From an uncultured Clostridia bacterium (lineage in GTDB: Bacteria > Bacillota > Clostridia > Christensenellales > Borkfalkiaceae): a stretch of 11,007 bases of DNA. The position numbers and the translations under genes were made by a program. The DNA lies in contig CANPYD010000022.1 of the NCBI GenBank assembly GCA_947587775.1, positions 1-11,007 of the forward strand, written 5' to 3'. Below the pieces are notes generated by a model, which saw only the letters and a program-made list of their open reading frames with translations, did not search any database and was not told the DNA's origin. Shown here in pieces: positions 1-6,394 of this stretch (its first letter is position 1; the number at the start of each line of letters is the position of its first letter).

Positions 1-2
1 AT

Positions 3-572
3 AGATTGTATGGGTACAAAAAGGTCGGCCCCGGCGCCTATATCTATATGGGAAACCATTACTGCATCTGGGACGTGTTCTATCCCGCCCGCACGACGGG
101 GGAGGGGATCCATTATCTGATGAAAGAATCTCTCCTGCACGTTCCCGTCGTCGGATACTGGGCGAGGCGCGTCGGCGCGATCCCGGCAATGCGCGACGGA
201 TCGGACGTCCGTACGCTGATGGATTCCATGAAAGTTCTGAAAAACGGGGAGAAGATCTCTCTCTTCCCCGAGGGAACGCGGAACAAGGTCTCCGATGAGG
301 AATTCCTGCCCTTCCACGGGGGTGCGGCGCTGCTTGCGATCAAGACAAAAACGCCCGTCATTCCCTTCGTCATCTGTAACAGACCCAAAGTGTTCCATGT
401 GACGCACGTCGTATTCGGCGAACCGATGGAGCTGAGCGAATATTACGGAAAGCGCATGACTGCCGTGGACTATGCCGCCGCGGATGAGAAGCTCAAAAAC
501 AGGCTCTACGAGCTCCGCGAAGAGCACCGCGCCTTTCTTGCAAGCAAAAAAAAGAAAAAGAAGGAAGCCTGA
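3..572 (+). CDS. plsC: 1-acyl-sn-glycerol-3-phosphate acyltransferase (PlsC family), 5' end outside window
   Basis: Membrane-associated enzyme that puts the second acyl chain on lysophosphatidic acid to give phosphatidic acid, an early step of phospholipid synthesis. Numbering residues from the TTG at position 6, the family motifs appear in order: NHYCIWD (HX4D catalytic motif, His18 and Asp23), GAIPAMR (57-63), FPEGTR (87-92, acyl-acceptor binding) and TPVIPF (116-121). The frame is open to the window edge, and the usual hydrophobic N-terminus of about 40-60 residues is missing, so the true start lies upstream and the TTG at 6 is not believed. The C-terminus ends in six consecutive lysines, encoded by an A-rich tract (A8 at 546-553) that also supplies the ribosome site of the next gene. 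The stop TGA (570-572) touches the GTG of ispH-rpsA, so the two are surely cotranscribed. Family assignment is firm; exact acyl substrate is not visible. Confidence 0.93.
   Translation, partial: RLYGYKKVGPGAYIYMGNHYCIWDVFYPARTTGEGIHYLMKESLLHVPVVGYWARRVGAIPAMRDGSDVRTLMDSMKVLKNGEKISLFPEGTRNKVSDEEFLPFHGGAALLAIKTKTPVIPFVICNRPKVFHVTHVVFGEPMELSEYYGKRMTAVDYAAADEKLKNRLYELREEHRAFLASKKKKKKEA
561..567 (+). promoter_or_regulatory. Ribosome binding site of ispH-rpsA inside the plsC tail
   Basis: AAGGAAG lies 5 bases before the GTG at 573 and inside the last codons of plsC, in its Lys/Glu/Ala tail. It supports the GTG as the true start and implies translational coupling with plsC. Purine-rich A/G sequence extends upstream to about 546. 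Confidence 0.65.
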
Positions 573-2834
573 GTGGAAGTTATCGTCGCAAAAAACTGCG
601 GCTTTTGCGAGGGCGTAAGGCGGGCGGTGGACACCGCGTTTTCGGTGCCGCCCGAAAATACTTTCGTCTTCGGCGAGCTCATTCATAACGAAGAGGTGGT
701 GCGCCGCCTCACGGAGCGCGGCATTCCCACGGTGGAGGATCTTTGCGAAGTCCCCGATGGTGCCGTGCTCATCATCCGCTCCCACGGCGTGGGACGGGAG
801 GTCTATACCGCATGTGCGAACCGGGGCATCCGCGTCATCGACTGCACTTGCCCGTTTGTCCGCCGTACCCAGAGGATCGTGTATGAAGCGGGGAAGGCGG
901 GAAAGACGGTCGCCATCGCGGGGCATCCCGCCCATCCCGAAGTCAAAGGGCTCGTCGGGTGGTGTCCTTCGGAGAGCTATATTTTCCCCTCCGAGACGGA
1001 CGATTTTTCTGTGCTTGCCGGAAAAAACGTCGTTTTGGTGTCCCAAACCACCTTTTCGGAGCAAAGATTTTCGAAAATTGCAAAAAATCTTAAAAATGTA
1101 GCCCCGAAAACAGTTGAGATTTTTAAGACAATTTGTTATACTACTGTATGTAGGCAAAAAGAGGCGGTTTCTCTTGCCGCAAAATGTGATGCTGTACTTG
1201 TCATCGGCGGGGCAAACAGCAGCAACACAGCAAAGCTTTGCGAAATTGCGTCGGCGAAGTGCGATCGGGTGATCAGGTTGAACTCAGCAGACGATTTCGA
1301 ATATGAAAAAATCAAATTTTTGAAAAGGGTCGGCGTGATAGCGGGAGCGAGCACTCCCGATTGGCTGACTCAGGAGGTTCTCTTCAAAATGGCAGAAAAC
1401 AACGCGGAAGTACATGAGACGACCGAAGTCGTCGAAGAAACGGCGCCCGTGACGGAAGTCGCTGCGCCCGAGACGCAGGAAGCAGCGCCTGTTGCAGAAG
1501 CGCAGGCACCCGAAACGCATGCGGAGCCCGAGACGCCCGCCGAAGAAAAGCCCGTCGAAAAGCAGGCGAATCTGATGGAAAAGGTCGTCGAGGACATCGA
1601 CAAGAACGAGCGTTACAAGAAAGGGCAGATCATCTCTGCGAATATTGTCTCCGCGACGGACGAGGGCATTTATGTCTCCGCCTCCGGGAAGCTCGAGATC
1701 CTTCTTGCGAAGGAAGAACTCGATTGCGAGCAATATAGCCGCGAGGCGTATGCTGCACGGGTCGGCGAAGAGATCCACGTCATGGTCGTGGAAGTCTCTC
1801 CGAAGGTCAAGCTTTCCGAAAAGGCCGTCAAGAAGATCCGCGAGGAGGAAGCTCTTCTCAAGGATATCGAAAACGGAAAGGAGTTCAGCGTCGTCTGCAC
1901 GGGTACCAACAAGGGCGGTCTCACCGCTGAGCTCGGCACCTATCCCGTTTTCATTCCCGCACGCGAGATCCGTTCGGGCTATGTAAGAGACCTCGAAAAA
2001 TATAAGGGAAAGACGCTCCGTCTCAAACTTCTCGAGATCAGAAAGGAACGCAGAAAGGAGATCATCGCTTCCCAGCGTGTGATCCTCGAAGCGGAGAAGG
2101 CGGAACGTGAAGCCGCAAAGGCCGAGAAAGAAGCGGCGTTCTTCGATTCCATCCAGGTCGGTGACGTGGTGGAAGGGAAGGTTGAACGCGTGACGGGCTT
2201 CGGCGCATTCGTCTCCGTGAACGGATTCGATTGCCTTGCGCACATCTCCGATCTCTCGTGGACGGGTGTCAAGGAAGTGACCGAAGTGCTCGAGATCGGC
2301 AAGCGCTATCAGTTCAAAGTTCTGAAAGTGGATCGCGACAACAAGAAGGTCTCCATCGGCTACAAGCAGTTGCAGCAGCAGCCTTGGGAGCTCGCCGCGG
2401 AGAAATACGCGGAGGGCGATGTCGTCCACGGAAAGGTCGTCCGCATCGTTCCGTTCGGCGCATTTGTCGAACTTGAAAAGGGCATCGACGGTCTTGTCCA
2501 TGTTTCCCAGATCTCGCACGAGTGGCTTGAAAATCCCACGTCCGTTCTTTCGATCGGCGAAGAGATCGACGCGAAGATCATCGCATTCAATCCTGCGGAG
2601 AGAAAGATCACGCTCTCCATCAAGGCACTGACACCCCGTCCCGAATATGAGCCCCGTCCCGAACGTGAAGAGGGCTCGCAGGAGCATGGCCAGCGCCGTC
2701 CCCGCAAGGGCGGCCGCAAGAACAACGCCGGCAGCGAATACGAAGAGGGCGACGAGTACAGAGAGTGGACGGAAGGCGGCTACGGCGGCGCGTCCATTGC
2801 CGATCTTCTCGGCGGAAACAACGAAGAGAAATAA
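573..2834 (+). CDS. ispH-rpsA: 4-hydroxy-3-methylbut-2-enyl diphosphate reductase fused to S1 RNA-binding domains
   Basis: A 753-residue fusion. Residues 1-272 are IspH (LytB), the [4Fe-4S] enzyme that ends the MEP pathway by reducing HMBPP to IPP and DMAPP. Visible are GFCEGV (Cys12), GELIHN (His38), RSHGVG (His71), CTCPFV (Cys93), HPEVKG (His121, Glu123), SQTTFS (158-163), TICYTT (Cys188), SSNT and GASTPDW, so the cluster cysteines and the substrate pocket are intact. Residues about 275-335 are a Pro/Ala/Glu/Thr-rich acidic linker. Four S1 domains follow, at roughly 348-415, 436-498, 528-600 and 614-686; the last two are the most canonical (GKVERVTGFGAFV, GKVVRIVPFGAFV). A charged Ala/Glu/Lys helix separates S1 domains two and three, and the tail (687-753) is rich in Arg, Gly and Glu. 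The S1 half probably binds mRNA or ribosomes like ribosomal protein S1. The same fusion is known in Clostridia. Start GTG 573 follows the plsC stop directly and begins exactly at the IspH N-terminus. Confidence 0.95.
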   Translation: MEVIVAKNCGFCEGVRRAVDTAFSVPPENTFVFGELIHNEEVVRRLTERGIPTVEDLCEVPDGAVLIIRSHGVGREVYTACANRGIRVIDCTCPFVRRTQRIVYEAGKAGKTVAIAGHPAHPEVKGLVGWCPSESYIFPSETDDFSVLAGKNVVLVSQTTFSEQRFSKIAKNLKNVAPKTVEIFKTICYTTVCRQKEAVSLAAKCDAVLVIGGANSSNTAKLCEIASAKCDRVIRLNSADDFEYEKIKFLKRVGVIAGASTPDWLTQEVLFKMAENNAEVHETTEVVEETAPVTEVAAPETQEAAPVAEAQAPETHAEPETPAEEKPVEKQANLMEKVVEDIDKNERYKKGQIISANIVSATDEGIYVSASGKLEILLAKEELDCEQYSREAYAARVGEEIHVMVVEVSPKVKLSEKAVKKIREEEALLKDIENGKEFSVVCTGTNKGGLTAELGTYPVFIPAREIRSGYVRDLEKYKGKTLRLKLLEIRKERRKEIIASQRVILEAEKAEREAAKAEKEAAFFDSIQVGDVVEGKVERVTGFGAFVSVNGFDCLAHISDLSWTGVKEVTEVLEIGKRYQFKVLKVDRDNKKVSIGYKQLQQQPWELAAEKYAEGDVVHGKVVRIVPFGAFVELEKGIDGLVHVSQISHEWLENPTSVLSIGEEIDAKIIAFNPAERKITLSIKALTPRPEYEPRPEREEGSQEHGQRRPRKGGRKNNAGSEYEEGDEYREWTEGGYGGASIADLLGGNNEEK
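1088..1128. repeat. 10-bp inverted repeat inside the ispH coding region
   Basis: TCTTAAAAAT (1088-1097) is the exact reverse complement of ATTTTTAAGA (1119-1128), with 21 bases between. A 12-bp perfect palindrome, ATTTTCGAAAAT (1067-1078), lies just upstream. The patch codes for a Lys/Asn-rich stretch ahead of the TICYTT motif and is much richer in A and T than the gene around it. It may be chance arising from Lys/Phe codons; no function is assigned. Confidence 0.5.
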
Positions 2835-2858
2835 TGCCTTTCGGCAAAAAATAAACAG

Positions 2859-2885
2859 AAAATCCGCTTAAACGCGGATTTTTTT
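2859..2885 (+). terminator. Rho-independent terminator after ispH-rpsA
   Basis: AAAATCCGC (2859-2867) and GCGGATTTT (2874-2882) form a 9-bp stem around the 6-base loop TTAAAC, running into a U tract. It lies 25 bases past the fusion's stop codon and separates it from htpG. Confidence 0.9.
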
Positions 2886-2905
2886 GTTTATATAAATGCG
2901 AACAG

Positions 2906-2914
2906 AAAAAGGAG
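2906..2914 (+). promoter_or_regulatory. Ribosome binding site that fixes the htpG start
   Basis: AAAAAGGAG ends 8 bases before the ATG at 2923. An earlier in-frame ATG at 2896 has no ribosome site and overlaps a possible TATAAA box (2891-2896), so 2923 is preferred. Confidence 0.85.
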
Positions 2915-2922
2915 ATATTCAT

Positions 2923-4731
2923 ATGGAAAAACAGGGCAACATCCGCATTTCAAGCGAAAATATGATGCCGATCATCAAAAAATGGCTGTATTCGGAGAAG
3001 GACATCTTTCTCCGTGAGATCGTAGCGAACGCCTCGGACGCGATCACCAAACACAAAAAGCTTGCCGAGCTCGGGGAAGCCGCTGCCGAAGAGCATTACA
3101 GGATCACGGTCTCGACGGACGACAAGGCGGGCACGCTCACCGTCGAGGACAACGGCATCGGCATGACGGAAGAAGAGGTCGAGAAGTACATCACGCAGAT
3201 CGCCTTTTCGGGGGCTGCCGATTTTGTGGAAAAGTACGAGAAAGCGGGCGGAGACGGCATTATCGGGCATTTCGGTCTCGGTTTTTATTCCGCCTACATG
3301 GTTTCCGAAAATATCGAGATCTACACAAAGTCCTACCGTGAGGGCGCAGAGGGCGTTCACTGGGCGTCCGACGGGAACAGTACCTATACCATCGGCTCCT
3401 GCGAAAAGGAGACGCGCGGCACGAAGATCGTCATGCACATCGCGAAAGAGGAGGCGGAATTCCTCCGCGAAAGCGAGATCAGAAGGCTGCTCAATAAGTA
3501 TTGCTCTTTCATGCCCTACGAGATCTATCTCAATCCCAAGGGGGAGGACGACAAGCCCGTCAATACCCCCAAGCCGCTCTATCTCTCCGAGCCAAAAGAC
3601 TGCACGGAAGAGGAATACAAGACCTTCTACCGCGACACGTTTTCGGACTTCAACGAACCGCTCTTCTGGATCCATCTGAATATGGATTATCCGTTCCGCG
3701 TCAAGGGCATTCTCTATTTCCCCAAAATCAGGAAACAGGCGGAGCTCGAGCGCGGCCACGTCAAACTGTATTGCAACCAAGTATACATCGCAGATAACAT
3801 CAAGGAAGTGATCCCGGAGTTCCTCATGCTCCTGAACGGCGTGATCGATTGCCCGGATATCCCGCTCAACGTCTCGCGTTCCTTCCTGCAAAACGACAGG
3901 CAGGTGCAGAAGATCGCGGCACATATCACAAAGAAGGTCGCGGACAAACTCACGGAACTTTACAGAAACGACCGTGAAAAGTATGAAAGCTGCTGGGAGG
4001 ATATCTCTACCTTTGTCAAATTCGGCTGTATCAAGGACGACGAATTCTATAAAAAGGTCAAGGATATCATCATTTATAAGAACCTCAGCGGGGAGTTCCG
4101 GCCGATCGAGAGCTTCTTCGGCGAGGAAGTGAGCGACGAAGACGCCAAAGAGGGAAAGGAACCGCAGGCAGCATACTACGTTTCCGACCCCGGCAAGCAG
4201 GCACAGTATATCAAGATGTTCAAGGACGCCGGGCTCGACGCGATCGTGTGCGATACCTACATCGACCCTCATTTTATCAGTTATATTGAGTATAAAAATC
4301 CCAAACGCGTGCGTTTTTTGCGGATCGACGCGGACGTCGCCGGGGCGCTCAAAGAGGAGAGCGGGGCGGATACGGAGATCGAAGAGATCTTCAAAAAGGC
4401 GCTCGAAGGGAAACAGGTCACCGTCAGGACGGAAAAACTCAAGGACGGGCAGGTTCCCGCGATCATCAATGTCTCCGAATTCATGCGCAGAATGTCTGAG
4501 ATGAATTCCTTCTATAAGATGGGAGAGTCGCCCGAGGATCTTACGCTCGTCGTGAATACGGCGTCTCCCGCCGTCAATGCCCTGAGGGGCGCGGCAGAGG
4601 AAGCGCAGACGCTGGCGGCACAGCAGATCTACTTTATGGCGCTCATGAACTATCGCCAACTCAACGCCGAAGAGCTCGGCGCCTTTACGGAAGGAGCCGC
4701 AAGATTGCTCGAAACTTTTCTCAAAAATTGA
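2923..4731 (+). CDS. htpG: Molecular chaperone HtpG (Hsp90 family)
   Basis: Cytosolic ATP-dependent chaperone, 602 residues from the preferred start, slightly shorter than the 624 residues of E. coli HtpG. The N-terminal GHKL ATPase domain is plain: LREIVANASDA (30-40, with catalytic Glu32, Asn36 and Asp39), DNGIGM (76-81, with the adenine-binding Asp76), IAFSGAADF, and the GHFGLGF lid motif (115-121). GTKIVMHI follows near residue 170. The middle domain has the expected EPLFWIHLNMDYPF and FPKIRKQAELE stretches and PLNVSRSFLQ; the C-terminal dimerisation part contains NVSEFMRRM. All key ATPase residues are present. No CIRCE element (HrcA operator) was seen upstream. The gene follows a terminator, so it should have its own promoter, but only a TATAAA box at 2891-2896 with a poor -35 region was found. 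No strong terminator separates it from csp, which has its own promoter. Confidence 0.97.
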   Translation: MEKQGNIRISSENMMPIIKKWLYSEKDIFLREIVANASDAITKHKKLAELGEAAAEEHYRITVSTDDKAGTLTVEDNGIGMTEEEVEKYITQIAFSGAADFVEKYEKAGGDGIIGHFGLGFYSAYMVSENIEIYTKSYREGAEGVHWASDGNSTYTIGSCEKETRGTKIVMHIAKEEAEFLRESEIRRLLNKYCSFMPYEIYLNPKGEDDKPVNTPKPLYLSEPKDCTEEEYKTFYRDTFSDFNEPLFWIHLNMDYPFRVKGILYFPKIRKQAELERGHVKLYCNQVYIADNIKEVIPEFLMLLNGVIDCPDIPLNVSRSFLQNDRQVQKIAAHITKKVADKLTELYRNDREKYESCWEDISTFVKFGCIKDDEFYKKVKDIIIYKNLSGEFRPIESFFGEEVSDEDAKEGKEPQAAYYVSDPGKQAQYIKMFKDAGLDAIVCDTYIDPHFISYIEYKNPKRVRFLRIDADVAGALKEESGADTEIEEIFKKALEGKQVTVRTEKLKDGQVPAIINVSEFMRRMSEMNSFYKMGESPEDLTLVVNTASPAVNALRGAAEEAQTLAAQQIYFMALMNYRQLNAEELGAFTEGAARLLETFLKN

Positions 4732-4751
4732 AAGAAAATTTCAAATAGGTA

Positions 4752-4780
4752 TTGACAATTTACATCCCGAATGATATAAT
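4752..4780 (+). promoter_or_regulatory. Consensus SigA promoter of the cold-shock gene
   Basis: TTGACA (4752-4757), a 17-base spacer and TATAAT (4775-4780), both boxes perfect, with an extended -10 TGA directly before the -10 box. The expected transcription start is about 4786-4788, giving a leader of about 49 bases. Confidence 0.92.
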
Positions 4781-4787
4781 AGCAACA

Positions 4788-4819
4788 GTGCGCAGTACGA
4801 GACAGTCTTTTGTGCGCAC
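4788..4819 (+). promoter_or_regulatory. Hairpin at the 5' end of the csp leader
   Basis: GTGCGCA (4788-4794) pairs perfectly with TGCGCAC (4813-4819), a 7-bp GC-rich stem with an 18-base loop. It starts at or next to the predicted transcription start and ends 3 bases before the ribosome site AGGAGGT (4823-4829). The downstream arm sits in an 8-bp palindrome, GTGCGCAC (4812-4819). A role in mRNA stability or temperature response is inference. Confidence 0.6.
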
Positions 4820-4835
4820 CATAGGAGGTAACAAA

Positions 4836-5048
4836 GTGAACGGAACAGTAAAATGGTTCAACGACGGCAAGGGGTATGGATTCATTTCCAACGATGAGGG
4901 AGGAGACGATATTTTCGTGCACTTCTCCGCCATTCAAATGGAAGGATTCCACACGCTGAAGGAAGGGCAGAAGGTCACATTTGACACTGAGCCCGATCCC
5001 AAAGACGGCGGAAAACTTCGTGCCGTGAATGTCGTCCCCCTTTCCTGA
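4836..5048 (+). CDS. csp: Cold-shock protein, CspA/CspB type
   Basis: A 70-residue single cold-shock domain (five-stranded OB fold) that binds single-stranded RNA and DNA and acts as an RNA chaperone in the cytoplasm. The protein begins MNGTVKWFNDGKGYGFI, with RNP1 KGYGFI (12-17) and RNP2 DIFVHF (25-30) intact and the usual EGQKVTFD turn; length is typical. The start is GTG 4836, set by AGGAGGT (4823-4829) six bases upstream and by the canonical N-terminus. A longer frame from TTG 4752 would begin inside the -35 box and is wrong. It is a monocistronic unit with its own consensus promoter, 5' hairpin and terminator, which suggests strong expression. Which paralogue (CspA, B, C, D) it is cannot be told. 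Confidence 0.97.
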   Translation: MNGTVKWFNDGKGYGFISNDEGGDDIFVHFSAIQMEGFHTLKEGQKVTFDTEPDPKDGGKLRAVNVVPLS

Positions 5049-5072
5049 GCGGGGAACGTAAAAAAACGAGAG

Positions 5073-5101
5073 AAAAACGCGCGGTAACAGCGCGTTTTTT
5101 T
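5073..5101 (+). terminator. Rho-independent terminator after csp
   Basis: AAAAACGCGC (5073-5082) and GCGCGTTTTT (5090-5099) form a 10-bp stem with the 7-base loop GGTAACA and a T tract to 5101. The rest of the 5049-5145 spacer shows nothing else. Confidence 0.93.
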
Positions 5102-5145
5102 GTGTCTGATAGCCATATACGATAGACAAAGAAAAAAAATGTGCA

Positions 5146-5174
5146 TTGACAAATCAAAGGGGGCGGGATATAAT
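5146..5174 (+). promoter_or_regulatory. Consensus SigA promoter of the phosphatase lipoprotein gene
   Basis: TTGACA (5146-5151), a 17-base spacer and TATAAT (5169-5174), both perfect. The expected start near 5181 leaves a leader of about 25 bases with an AGGTGG ribosome site at 5193-5198. Confidence 0.9.
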
Positions 5175-5205
5175 GATATCAAATTCCGGATCAGGTGGAA
5201 AACAG

Positions 5206-6351
5206 ATGAAAAAAACAACGATGATCTTTACGGCTTGCAGCCTTGCTTTCTGTATGCTTCTTTCGCTTTGCGGATGCGGGACGAAGGATGACGGCGCGGC
5301 AGGCGGAGGGGATATCTCCGTCGAGTGGCAGCTCGATGCCGTACAGGGGATGGTGGATCTTCATACGGAAGAGCAGCGGCAGTACCTTGCGGGCGAGTAT
5401 ACGGCGATCGGGGAATATGCGAAGGGCACAAAAGAGCTCAGCCGTCCCAAGTCCCTGACGCTCAGCTGGGCGGCAACGGCGGAGGGGACGAATATCTCCC
5501 GCTACGAACTGGCGTACGCGACCCAAGAGGATTTTTCGGACGCGATCGTCTGTTCCACCACGCAGACTTCCTATGATATCACGAATCTTTATGTCGCTTC
5601 CCAGTACTATTGGCGGGTGACGGCTGTTTCAGATGACGGGAAGAAGAGCGTATCTCCGACGGAGATCTTTTTTACGGAAGACGGCGCGCCCCGCAATCTC
5701 TATGTGGACGGCATTACCAACGTGCGCGACCTCGGCGGCTGGGCGACGGCGGACGGCGGAAGAGTCAAACAGGGGATGATTTACCGCTGCGGCAGACTCA
5801 ACAAGAGCGAGACGAAGGATCCCGTGATCGAGATCACCGAAGAGGGGATCAACACCATGCTCTACGAGCTCGGTGTCCGTTCGGAGATCGACCTCAGGAT
5901 GAAGGAAGCCCACGACTATGAAGCGGGCGGCATCACTTCGAGCCCCCTCGGCAAAAGCGTAAATTATTATAATGTGGAGCTCGAATGGGACAATGGGAAC
6001 TATCTCACCGACAACCTCGATTCCGTGAAGGAGTTTTTCAGCCTTGCGGCGGATGAGAGCAATTATCCCTTCATCTTCCACTGCAATATCGGAACGGACA
6101 GGACGGGGATGTTCGCCTTTTTCATCAACGGACTGCTCGGCGTGAGCGAAGAGGATCTCTACCGCGATTATCTCTTCTCGAATTTCGGGAAGATCAATAA
6201 TTTCAGGACACTTGCGAACATCGAAAACAACTATCTGAAAACGGTAAAAGAGACGGAAGGAGCAACACTTGCGGAAAAGATCCAGAATTGCCTCGAAGCG
6301 CACGGCGTTCCGCATGCGGACATCGAAGCCGTAAAGAAGATTATGAAATAA
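5206..6351 (+). CDS. Lipoprotein with fibronectin-III domain and tyrosine/serine phosphatase domain
   Basis: A 381-residue protein predicted to be anchored on the outer face of the membrane. Its signal peptide (MKKTTMIF, then a hydrophobic run) ends in the lipobox LCGC, so Cys24 is the likely lipidated residue. Residues about 80-157 look like a fibronectin type III domain (YELAYATQEDF, SQYYWRVTAVSDDG). Residues about 160-381 match the atypical protein-tyrosine/serine phosphatases of the Y_phosphatase3 class (the class of Listeria LipA and M. tuberculosis PtpB): ITNVRDLGGW (170-179), GMIYRCGRL, and the P-loop HCNIGTDRTGM with nucleophile Cys293 and Arg299. The P-loop has Thr where this class often has Lys (HCxxGKDRTG), which may change substrate choice. 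The start is ATG 5206, supported by AGGTGG seven bases upstream and by the signal peptide; a frame from TTG 5146 would begin in the -35 box. Substrate unknown. It is transcribed alone and converges on the CotH-type gene. Confidence 0.88.
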   Translation: MKKTTMIFTACSLAFCMLLSLCGCGTKDDGAAGGGDISVEWQLDAVQGMVDLHTEEQRQYLAGEYTAIGEYAKGTKELSRPKSLTLSWAATAEGTNISRYELAYATQEDFSDAIVCSTTQTSYDITNLYVASQYYWRVTAVSDDGKKSVSPTEIFFTEDGAPRNLYVDGITNVRDLGGWATADGGRVKQGMIYRCGRLNKSETKDPVIEITEEGINTMLYELGVRSEIDLRMKEAHDYEAGGITSSPLGKSVNYYNVELEWDNGNYLTDNLDSVKEFFSLAADESNYPFIFHCNIGTDRTGMFAFFINGLLGVSEEDLYRDYLFSNFGKINNFRTLANIENNYLKTVKETEGATLAEKIQNCLEAHGVPHADIEAVKKIMK

Positions 6352-6367
6352 AATTTCCTTGATATAG

Positions 6368-6391
6368 AAAGGACCCCGTCCGGGGTCTTTT
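6368..6391. terminator. Shared terminator between convergent genes
   Basis: AAAGGACCCC (6368-6377) and GGGGTCTTTT (6382-6391) pair around the loop GTCC; the pairing includes one G-T. It is followed by T-rich sequence on the plus strand, so it serves the phosphatase gene well. On the minus strand the U tract is weak (CTTTCTATATC), so termination of the CotH-type gene there is less certain. Confidence 0.85.
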
Positions 6392-6394
6392 CGT

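Noticed and set aside
1284..2687. 467-codon open frame antisense to the S1 half of ispH-rpsA
   Set aside because: Shadow of a well-supported gene, with a low-complexity hydrophobic/acidic translation and no start signals.
2835..2846. Small hairpin TGCC-TTTC-GGCA right after the ispH-rpsA stop
   Set aside because: Only a 4-bp stem with no U tract; the real terminator lies just downstream.
2868..2896. Promoter for htpG
   Set aside because: TATAAA (2891-2896) is a fair -10 box, but TTAAAC at the right distance matches only half of a -35 box and lies in the terminator loop. Not strong enough to list.
2835..2922. CIRCE or other heat-shock operator before htpG
   Set aside because: No TTAGCACTC/GAGTGCTAA-like inverted repeat is present in the spacer.
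2950..4659. 569-codon open frame antisense to htpG
   Set aside because: It mirrors htpG, which has unmistakable Hsp90 motifs. The antisense protein shows no recognisable motif and no ribosome site. Long antisense frames are expected from this codon usage.
4728..4744. TTGAAA/TTTCAA dyad at the htpG stop as a terminator
   Set aside because: Six A/T-rich pairs with no G/C core and no U tract.
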